The notes under the pieces were generated by a model, which was not told where the DNA came from, did not search any database, and saw only the letters and a program-made list of their open reading frames with translations. Positions 53,121-60,514 of a DNA stretch of 64,000 bases are shown piece after piece (positions within the stretch are counted from its first letter, which is position 1; each line of letters opens with the position of its first letter). The position numbers and the translations under genes are program-made. The DNA comes from Planktosalinus sp963977065 (GTDB lineage Bacteria; Bacteroidota; Bacteroidia; Flavobacteriales; Flavobacteriaceae), in NCBI GenBank assembly GCA_963977065.1, contig CAXBNF010000011.1:23715-87714 (forward strand). The letters run 5' to 3'.

Positions 53121-54722
53121 TTAATTTTGGTAATCTGGGGAGAAATTTCCTCTATTTTCTTTATAGAAATCAAGTTCTTTATTGTAGAGGAGAATAGCCT
53201 TTGGTTTATCGAATTTACCTTCTATGGGAATTACTTTTTCAATTTTTTCCCGTAATGATTTCCTTCTTGATTTTACTGAGTTAACCGTAATGAACAGTTT
53301 TTTAGAAAGGGACTTTTGGTCAATCCCTGTAATCCATAATTTCCAAAATTCGATATTGTGATTGGATAGATTGTATTTTCCTTTGAGGTAAGGTTCAAAT
53401 CCTTTCATCAGTTCCTGCTCCAACTGTTTTTGTTTTCTTTTCCTGTGTATAATTATCCCTATAATGAGGATAATTACTAAAAGGGTAATAACTATAAAAG
53501 AAGCAATTATTGTTTGTCTTTTTTTAATCTCGCCTTCCTGATTAAGAATATTTTTTTGTTGATTCTGAATTAAGTTTTCTTTTTCTTCGGTCTCGAATCG
53601 TATCCTAGCAAATTGATCCTTAAAGTTTCGTGTTTGTCGATCGAGACTATCCCTGATGCGAATATATTTTGTAAAAATTGTCTTCGCTTCATTGGTTTCG
53701 TAAATGCTGGACATAAGCTCTAGTGAGGCTAAAAAATCACGGTAATTTCTAATTGAATCGGATAATTTTTCAGCACGTTTTGCATATTCAAGAGCTAATG
53801 GATAGTTGCCTTTTTGTTTATAATATTCCGCCAAGTGGATACAATTGATTATAATACCATTTGTTTCCTCGGCTTCTTCCCGAATTGAGAGGGCTTCTTT
53901 GAACGAATCTTCAATATTTGTAAGCTTTCCATTTTTGAATCCCGCATAAGTATAATTATCCAGAACAACAGCATAGAATATTCTATTGATTTGTAATAAG
54001 GATGTAGAATTGAAGATTTGTTCATAATACTCGATTGCCCTATCGTAGTCCTTTTTGTCGGCATAGACCTTTCCAATATTGTTAAGAGAATGAAGAGCAT
54101 ATATTTGGGAATCCGAAATATTTTTTCTTAGGCCTAATGCTAGTTGGTGGTATTTTACGGCATTATCAAAATCCCCAAGTTGGTTATAAACAATCCCTAA
54201 ATTGTTATACACCGAGGAAATTCTTCTCTCGTTTTTTGTGGACAACAAATAATGGAGCGCTTTAAAAGACGTGGCTTCACTCCCAACATAATCAGATACG
54301 TTTTTTTGGATAATGGCATTGTTGAGGAGTGCCTTTCCAGCACTGAGAGAATCACATAAAAAATCATAAATCTGGAAGCTTTTATTGTAGAAGTAATAGG
54401 CACTATCAGGAATGTTTTGGTTCATAAAATAGGCTCCACTAAATTCCAATACTTTTGCATATGAAGCTGAATCTTTTATTTTGAGTGCTAGCTTCAATTG
54501 TTCTTTTCGGTATTTATGAAACTGTTCCCAATCTTTGGTTCTGTAATAGTATTTTACATATTCTGACAATGCCTCATTTTTCAAAATATCATCAGAATTA
54601 TTTTTTGAAATTAAATAGATAGAATCAATTTTTGAAATTGTTGCCTGAGAGTATAGACTAATTGGAAATCCCAGTAAGCTCTTTAAAATAATGATGAATA
54701 ATATAATATTTCTCCTTTGCAT
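53121..54722 (-). CDS. TPR-HTH membrane regulator (Bacteroidetes type)
   Basis: This 533-residue protein has a signal/N-anchor (IILFIIILKSLLGFPISLYS). At least six TPRs span ~60-340 (VYNNLGIVYNQLGDFDNAVK, HSLNNIGKVYADKKDYDRAI). A coiled linker precedes one transmembrane helix (~400-423, IIASFIVITLLVIILIIGII) and a C-terminal helix-turn-helix (IEFWKLWITGIDQKSLSKKL, FITVNSVKSRRKSLREKI). Such one-component sensors read extracytoplasmic or periplasmic TPR input and bind DNA. It is upstream of the oxygenase pair on the same strand (285-bp gap) and downstream of a tiny lipoprotein, and may control either. Confidence 0.85.
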   Translation of the reverse strand: MQRRNIILFIIILKSLLGFPISLYSQATISKIDSIYLISKNNSDDILKNEALSEYVKYYYRTKDWEQFHKYRKEQLKLALKIKDSASYAKVLEFSGAYFMNQNIPDSAYYFYNKSFQIYDFLCDSLSAGKALLNNAIIQKNVSDYVGSEATSFKALHYLLSTKNERRISSVYNNLGIVYNQLGDFDNAVKYHQLALGLRKNISDSQIYALHSLNNIGKVYADKKDYDRAIEYYEQIFNSTSLLQINRIFYAVVLDNYTYAGFKNGKLTNIEDSFKEALSIREEAEETNGIIINCIHLAEYYKQKGNYPLALEYAKRAEKLSDSIRNYRDFLASLELMSSIYETNEAKTIFTKYIRIRDSLDRQTRNFKDQFARIRFETEEKENLIQNQQKNILNQEGEIKKRQTIIASFIVITLLVIILIIGIIIHRKRKQKQLEQELMKGFEPYLKGKYNLSNHNIEFWKLWITGIDQKSLSKKLFITVNSVKSRRKSLREKIEKVIPIEGKFDKPKAILLYNKELDFYKENRGNFSPDYQN

Positions 54723-54775
54723 TTATAATAGAATTCAATATCTATCAAATATATATAAATCATTTATTTAAAAAG

Positions 54776-54799
54776 TGAATCCCCGTGCACGGGGATTCA
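54776..54799 (-). terminator. Perfect 24-bp palindrome, terminator of the small lipoprotein gene
   Basis: Half-site TGAATCCCCGTG is followed immediately by its exact complement, and on the minus strand by CTTTTT. It lies 15 bp after the lipoprotein stop. It is probably an intrinsic terminator, though a protein-binding palindrome is possible. Confidence 0.7.
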
Positions 54800-54814
54800 A
54801 AAATTAAAGATAAT

Positions 54815-54961
54815 TTACTTATCTTCATCTGGCTCAGCAGGATCATCAACTTCGTCCCCAGTTGAATAGCTGGGTATTGAATCACGGATATCGTCTGGAT
54901 TACAGGATTGTGTGGCTCCTAATATCAGCAATATCAAAATAGCAAATATGAACTTTTTCAT
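54815..54961 (-). CDS. Tiny acidic lipoprotein (48 residues)
   Basis: Too short for most gene calls: MKKFIFAILILLILGATQSC is a lipoprotein signal with Cys20. A 28-residue mature part, NPDDIRDSIPSYSTGDEVDD then PAEPDEDK, is rich in Asp/Glu. It lies just upstream of the TPR-HTH regulator and ends at the palindromic terminator. Its role is unknown; by position it may be a ligand or partner of the regulator, which is speculation. Confidence 0.6.
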   Translation of the reverse strand: MKKFIFAILILLILGATQSCNPDDIRDSIPSYSTGDEVDDPAEPDEDK

Positions 54962-54984
54962 GACATTTACGTATTACCCCAATT

Positions 54985-55038
54985 CAAGAACCATGGTTCT
55001 TGGCTTTTTGGGTGTTACACAAAATGTCTTGCAAGACG
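54985..55038. promoter_or_regulatory. Palindromes in the divergent promoter region of the lipoprotein and DUF2806 genes
   Basis: CAAGAACCATGGTTCTTG (54985-55002) is a perfect 18-bp palindrome and GTCTTGCAAGAC (55027-55038) a perfect 12-bp palindrome, both between divergent genes. A further pair GTTACA / TGTAAC lies at ~55042-55077. They could be operators, a conjugative origin-type structure or hairpins in leaders; the sequence alone does not decide. Confidence 0.45.
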
Positions 55039-55154
55039 TCCCGTTACACTACGTTTTGTCGACTTGTAGCTGTAACGTAAACCAAATGTAGTGCAGGAGC
55101 TTGGTCATACCATTCCAAGACCATTCACGGAATTTCACGAAATCTTAAATTATT

Positions 55155-56369
55155 ATGAAAAAAATAAATACGGTGAATACTCAACAAGATGTGAGGGGAT
55201 TAATTTTTATGGCCGAATATGTTAATACAAAGCATTTTCCATTGGTATCGGTATTGGGCAAGTCCGACTTTGAGGATATCGAAACGATCATTAATAATAA
55301 CCATAGTCCTGATATTAAGGAAAGTACTATTCGCAGGATCTGTACATTTAGAACAAGTCCAACGCGTTTAAGTTATAAAATGCTTGATATATTCACCCAG
55401 TGGTGTTTTGAGGGTGATGGTGATTATGATAGTTTTAAAGAATATTTAAAAGAAAGAAATGATGAAATAAATCATGTTTCTACTAGTGATGATGAAGTCG
55501 AGGACATTCTAAATATCCTTAATGAGAAGAAAACACCTGTTTCTATATCACATAAAGTAAATGTTGACTTAGGCAATATCCCTGTCTCTTTTAATTTAGG
55601 GGAGGGCTTTGTGGCAAAATTAATAGAAGAAGTTTCCATCGTTACAGGAGACCTACTGACCAAAAAATTCAAAAAGAATCCCGAACGTTTCGGAATATAT
55701 TCAAATAAAAGAATTGAAACCCGAATAAGAATGAGAGAGGAACGTTGGCAATTAAATATCGAAAATATTGTTTCCAAATCCATTGAATTTGCAAGAAAAA
55801 AAGAAGCTTCAAATAATCCTGTGGATCCCGATTGGATTGTGGAATTTTTCAATATTGCACAAGATTGCTCTGACGAGAAAATGCAATATTTATGGGCCAA
55901 GATTCTTGCGGGTGAAATTGAAAGTCCTGAAAGTTTTTCAAAAAGAACACTCAATACTCTCCGCTCAATCTCCAAGGAAGAGGCTGAGTTATTCTCATTA
56001 CTATCCAATTGCTTATGGACATTGGATGGAAAAAATGTTTCGAGTACCAAAATATTGATTAAGGAATCCGACATTCATAATGAGTATACTGATTTTTATT
56101 GGGGTTTTGACAGAAGGGATTTATATCTTCTTGAGGACATAGGATTAATTGAAGAAACAATTTATAGTTTGGATTCTCGTTTGGGTTATAACCTTATTTT
56201 TTTTAACATCAAACATTCGATAAAGCACTCTAAAGAGCGGACGGAATTTGATGTTATCCGGTTAACCAAGGTAGGAGAGGAAATTTATTCAATTGTTCAA
56301 AAATCGATAAACAAAGAATACTATAAACATGTTAAAGATTATCTCAAGAAAAATAAAATTGTGGATTAA
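55155..56369 (+). CDS. DUF2806-like protein
   Basis: This 404-residue cytosolic protein has an N-terminal part (1-~120) with charged, HTH-like helices. The central region (~205-300) contains NPVDPDWIVEFFNIAQDCSD, then EKMQYLWAKILAGEIESPES and FSKRTLNTLRSISKEEAELF, which match the DUF2806 pattern as I remember it. The C-terminal ~100 residues are of unknown fold. DUF2806 proteins lack an assigned function and often appear in variable genome regions. It is followed by its own terminator, so it is a separate unit from the phosphatase/kinase pair. Confidence 0.72.
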   Translation: MKKINTVNTQQDVRGLIFMAEYVNTKHFPLVSVLGKSDFEDIETIINNNHSPDIKESTIRRICTFRTSPTRLSYKMLDIFTQWCFEGDGDYDSFKEYLKERNDEINHVSTSDDEVEDILNILNEKKTPVSISHKVNVDLGNIPVSFNLGEGFVAKLIEEVSIVTGDLLTKKFKKNPERFGIYSNKRIETRIRMREERWQLNIENIVSKSIEFARKKEASNNPVDPDWIVEFFNIAQDCSDEKMQYLWAKILAGEIESPESFSKRTLNTLRSISKEEAELFSLLSNCLWTLDGKNVSSTKILIKESDIHNEYTDFYWGFDRRDLYLLEDIGLIEETIYSLDSRLGYNLIFFNIKHSIKHSKERTEFDVIRLTKVGEEIYSIVQKSINKEYYKHVKDYLKKNKIVD

Positions 56370-56410
56370 AATTGATTTTACTTTATTAGGTAGCTTTTTA
56401 AAATAAAAAA

Positions 56411-56442
56411 TGCACCTTTAAATGTGAAGGGTGCGTTTTTTT
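56411..56442 (+). terminator. Terminator after the DUF2806 gene
   Basis: GCACCTTT-AAATGTG-AAGGGTGC (one G-T pair) is followed by GTTTTTTT. Confidence 0.8.
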
Positions 56443-56604
56443 AGGGAATGCTACATTGGTGGTAAAAAATTACAATAATTAATAAAAAAGCTTGAAAACT
56501 AGTCAAGTTAGTGGACTTTACACTTTAAAATTTCTCAATTTATGGCCGAGTCTTAAAATTTAATTTTTAATTTATCTTTACAACTAAAATATTCTATAAC
56601 CTGT

Positions 56605-57264
56605 ATGTACACCTATCTTATTTCTGATATACACGGGAACAATCTTCTTTTTAGGCAAGCATTGAAATCTGTGAATTTAAGAAAGAACGACAATCTAATA
56701 ATTTTAGGCGATATAATAGATCGAGGCCCTGATAGCAAGCAAGTACTTGATACAATATTTTTATTACTCGAACACAATTTCAATATTACTTGTATTAAAG
56801 GCAACCATGAAGAAATGTTTCTTGATTCATTTAAAGATGTCAATTCAAAAATAAATTGGATTCGAAATGGGGGTAACAAAACTCTTTCAAGTTTTTTAAC
56901 TTCCGAAATTGAAAAAATTCCCAAAAAATATATTGAATTTATAGAATCGTTTAAGACGTATATCGAAATAGATCAGTATATATTAGTACACGCAGGGCTC
57001 AACATGAAAATTGACGACCCATTTCGAGATGAAAATAGTTTAATGTGGTTAAGAGATTGGAAAGGATTTATTAATAAAGAATGGTTAGGTAACCGTAAAA
57101 TAATACATGGGCATACCCCACTCAAAAAAGATTTAATTCAACAACAACTTGTAGACGACAAACAAATAATCTGTATTGATAATGGAAGTTACTTAAAAGA
57201 AAGTGGTTATGGAGGGTTGTGTGTTTTAAGACTTGATGATATGAAATTATATTTTGAAGAATAA
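56605..57264 (+). CDS. PPP-family metallophosphoesterase (Ser/Thr phosphatase-like)
   Basis: This 219-residue calcineurin-like phosphatase has its metal-binding motifs in order: SDIHGN (Asp8, His10), ILGDIIDRGPDS (~34-45), IKGNHEEMF (~71-79), VHAGLN (~124) and HGHTP (~168). This small PPP architecture (lambda phosphatase / PrpA-PrpE type) dephosphorylates proteins or dinucleoside polyphosphates. The kinase gene begins 12 bp after its stop, so the two probably form a reversible phosphorylation pair. It is soluble, with no signal peptide. Confidence 0.88.
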   Translation: MYTYLISDIHGNNLLFRQALKSVNLRKNDNLIILGDIIDRGPDSKQVLDTIFLLLEHNFNITCIKGNHEEMFLDSFKDVNSKINWIRNGGNKTLSSFLTSEIEKIPKKYIEFIESFKTYIEIDQYILVHAGLNMKIDDPFRDENSLMWLRDWKGFINKEWLGNRKIIHGHTPLKKDLIQQQLVDDKQIICIDNGSYLKESGYGGLCVLRLDDMKLYFEE

Positions 57265-57276
57265 AATCATAAGATA

Positions 57277-58584
57277 TTGGAAGTAATAGAAGTTATAGGG
57301 CCTATTAATCGTGGTGGTTTTGGCATTATCGAAAAAGTCAGACTTAAGGATAGGTCAATTGTCGCCAGAAAAACTTTTGATGTTTTAAATAAACAAGGGT
57401 TAGATGAAAAACAAATTGAAAAGTTTAGGCAAAGATTTATAAGAGAAGTAAAAGTTCAAGAAACCCTGCCTAAACATCTTTTTATACAAATATTATATTC
57501 AGAACTAGGTGGTGAAAATCCTTGGTATTTAATGCCAGTAGCAACTAAAGTTTATGATCAACAAATTTTATTGGACAAAGAAAATGGAAACAAGCCAGAG
57601 GGGTTAGCAGATATTCTTAACTCTTTGGAGTACCTTCATGACAGAGGGTTGGTGCATCGCGATTTAAAGCCTCAAAATATACTTTTCCATGATGGAGGAT
57701 GGAAATTAGCTGACTTCGGTCTTATTTCAGTTAATCACAACTTAACCACTACATTTACATCAACTAATTCGACTCTTGGCACACAATTATATTGTGCTCC
57801 TGAGCAACTTAAAAATTTTCATCAAGCTACTCGGCATGCTGATATATACTCGTTTGGTGCTATTTTACATGATATATTTAATGGTGAAAACAGAATTCCT
57901 TACAGTAAACTTAAGTGCAATGGAACAATAGGCTTTATAATTGAAAAATGTACAGAGGAAAACATCAATAAGCGCTTTAATGATGTAAACGCTTTAAGAA
58001 CAGCTCTTTTAAGTGTGCTCGCAAAAGACAGCTATGATGGCACTACAAATATAGATATTTCCTCTTGGCAGAATAAATTACAAGAATTAAAAAAATGGGA
58101 TAGGGATGATTTTGAATCTTTTACTTTTTTTCTTCAAAGAAATCAAACAGATACCGATATATTGTTTTGGGAATTCAATATTGAGACAATTGAAAACATG
58201 TTTGATATTGATTTCTTAAACTGGAAAAGTTTAATGTTGATTTATCTAGAATGGATTTTTGAAAATCATTTTGATTTTGAATATTGTGATGTTTTGATTA
58301 GATCTATATATAAAATTTATACATTAACTGATGACATTGAATTAAAAGCAAAAGGGATTCTAATAGCTAGTCGCTTAGGGGCGTCTCATAATCGTTGGTA
58401 TGTCATGGAATATGTCGTCAAAATGGGTAATTCTGGAATAAAAGATATATTAGCAGAGCGGATTGCTATTGAGATTCATGTTGAAGGATATGATGCAAAA
58501 AGATATTTTGAGATATGCGTTGCACGTATTCATAAATCGATTAATTATTATCATCCTATAATTCAAAATGCTTTAATTGCCTAA
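57277..58584 (+). CDS. Ser/Thr protein kinase (Hanks type) with helical C-terminal extension
   Basis: This 435-residue protein uses a TTG start. The kinase domain (~1-255) has Gly loop GPINRGGFGIIEKV, VAI-Lys equivalent IVARKTF, catalytic VHRDLKPQN (~127), DFG in LADFGLIS (~146) and YCAPEQ. It is predicted to be active. The ~175-residue C-terminus is helical, without a transmembrane segment, so it is a soluble kinase. That tail (WDRDDFESFTFFLQRNQTDT onward) is not recognised and may be the substrate- or signal-sensing part. It is translationally close to the PPP phosphatase upstream. Confidence 0.9.
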   Translation: MEVIEVIGPINRGGFGIIEKVRLKDRSIVARKTFDVLNKQGLDEKQIEKFRQRFIREVKVQETLPKHLFIQILYSELGGENPWYLMPVATKVYDQQILLDKENGNKPEGLADILNSLEYLHDRGLVHRDLKPQNILFHDGGWKLADFGLISVNHNLTTTFTSTNSTLGTQLYCAPEQLKNFHQATRHADIYSFGAILHDIFNGENRIPYSKLKCNGTIGFIIEKCTEENINKRFNDVNALRTALLSVLAKDSYDGTTNIDISSWQNKLQELKKWDRDDFESFTFFLQRNQTDTDILFWEFNIETIENMFDIDFLNWKSLMLIYLEWIFENHFDFEYCDVLIRSIYKIYTLTDDIELKAKGILIASRLGASHNRWYVMEYVVKMGNSGIKDILAERIAIEIHVEGYDAKRYFEICVARIHKSINYYHPIIQNALIA

Positions 58585-58866
58585 ATCATTTTGTAGTAAG
58601 TTATTTCAATTTATATCCTAACAGAATGTGACTTTAAAATTCACCAAAAAAACCACCAATGTTCCACCACAAGATTCACGGTTACACAAACACCCCCGGG
58701 TTGTAGCTCTCTGCCATCCACAGCTTCCGTGGTTGAAATGAAATTCATAGGCTTATTATTTGTAGTCTTCCCTAAAAATGCTGGACATTTATGCCCCATC
58801 ATTATTAAGAAGATTAATCATCTGTAAATTTGTAAAACACCCAAATATTTTAAATAAATATTCAAT
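58585..58866. other. Intergenic region after the kinase gene, nothing recognised
   Basis: This ~280-bp region shows no convincing ORF, promoter consensus or strong hairpin. It separates the kinase from the convergent, decayed KAP-like gene. Confidence 0.4.
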
Positions 58867-59165
58867 TTATAAATCATAGTCAGGAGGTTGAATCGAAATA
58901 AACCTTAAGACTGTTTCATCTCCTAACATAAGAATTTGTTTAGATTGGTCGACTGAATATTCAACATCACTCTTTCCTGTAAGTACAAGTTTGTAATGGT
59001 TAAGTGTAGCCTTCCCCAAAAACTGTTACCTGAAAAAAACCTAACTTTTATAATCATTCTAACTATATCTTGACCTTGATGGTCTTTTACTTCTGGAGTT
59101 TTTTGAAGTTCTCTGAGTTTAGTTTCAGGATTATATGGAAGAATATCTTGCCAATTGTTATTTAA

Positions 59166-60184
59166 CGTGAGTTCGATATAAAAAAAGTAATTTTTTAGCA
59201 TGAAAAAAGCAGAAAATTTAGTAAATTAAAGTACTGAATTTCAATTTTTTAACTAAACTTTCTGCATATGATATCTACAGACAAAATTACGGAAATTTAC
59301 TTTATTATTGACGAATTCCACAAAGAATTTGAAAAAGCCAAGCAGGGGCATATCCTTAGTGAAGATAACTCTTTAAAACGAAGAAACAGAAAACAAAAAC
59401 TCTCGGATAGTGAGGTAATTTGCATTATGACTCTCTTTCACTATGGGAATTTCAGGAACCTAAAGCACTTTTACCTCTATTATGTAAAAGTCCATATCCA
59501 GCAAGAGTTCCCCCCAGACCGTATCTTATAACCGCTTTGTGGAATTGCAGCAAAAGTCAACATTGGCAATGGCCGTTTTTTTAAAGACCTTTTTGTTTGG
59601 GACAGTGTACCGGTATTTCTTTTATTGATTCCACACCTTTAAGGGCCTGTCATATTAAAAGGGAAAAACAACATAAAGTTTTTAAGCAAATGGCTACAAA
59701 AGGGCAATGTTCAATAGGATGGTTTTTCGGTTTTAAACTTCATTTGATTGTAAATGATAAAGGAGAAATCCTTGATTTTATGCTTACTCAAGGCAATGTG
59801 GACGATCGAGAACCATTGAAGAACCACAATTTCCACAAACGGGTTTTTGGAAAGATATATGGGGATAAAGGGTATATCGGGAAAGACTTGTTTGAACAGC
59901 TCTTTGTTGACGGGGTACATTTAGTAACCAAAATCAGAAAGAACATCAAAAATTCTTTAATGCTTTTACAGGACAGGATTATGCTTAGAAAAAGAGCTCT
60001 CATTGAAACTATAAATGACGAACTGAAAAATCAATGCCAAATAGAACACACAAGACATAGAAGTTTTGAAAACTTCATTACAAACTTGTTATCTGGCTTA
60101 ATAGCTTATTCCTTTTTTGACAAAAAGCCATCCTTAAACTTGGAAATCATTGATAATAGACTATCGGCTTAAATCGAACTCACG
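59166..60184 (+). mobile_element. IS982-family insertion sequence with inactivated transposase
   Basis: The ends are perfect 12-bp inverted repeats, CGTGAGTTCGAT (59166-59177) and ATCGAACTCACG (60173-60184). They are flanked by an 8-bp direct duplication TTATTTAA (59158-59165 and 60185-60192). The size, 1019 bp, is right for the family. The host gene frame is restored when the IS and one duplication copy are removed, which confirms the boundaries. Confidence 0.9.
59268..60172 (+). pseudogene. IS982-family transposase, broken by frameshifts
   Basis: The N-terminal part (MISTDKITEIYFIIDEFHKE) breaks at a run of six C near 59511-59516. The correct continuation (SYNRFVELQQKS) is in another frame, and a second shift near 59600 leads to the catalytic part FIDSTPLRACHIKREKQHKVF. 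DDE residues: Asp in FIDSTPL, Asp in IYGDKGYIGKD, Glu in RALIETINDELKNQCQIEH. At least two frameshifts mean the transposase is not functional. Confidence 0.88.
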
Positions 60185-60514
60185 TTATTTAAGTATTTAA
60201 TGGCTGAAGGAAATGACATCTTTAAATAAGTAAAATTCAAAAAGTCATTTACACCTAATTCATCTGGTAACATTTTAAAATCAAATACTAATTGATTTAC
60301 GAGCCGTTTAGCACTCCTATGGTTAGATATATAATCGTCAAAAAGATTGTTAGTTTGATAGATTGCATTACTGACATTTTCAATAAATACTGTTTGACCT
60401 TTTAAACCAGAAAGTTTTAACTGTTTGATAAAATCGTGTTTAAGTTGAACCTTATCTATTTCTGGTAGATAAACTTCAAGTTGGTAGAACTTATCTACAA
60501 AGGTCGTACACCTT

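Noticed and set aside
55472..56074. 200-codon minus-strand ORF
   Set aside because: It is a shadow of the DUF2806 gene: Ser/Leu-rich with no domain, and the sense frame shows clear family motifs.
58923..59201. Independent 92-residue minus-strand gene
   Set aside because: Its first residues come from the IS left end and its last from a frameshifted stretch; it is part of the disrupted KAP-like gene.
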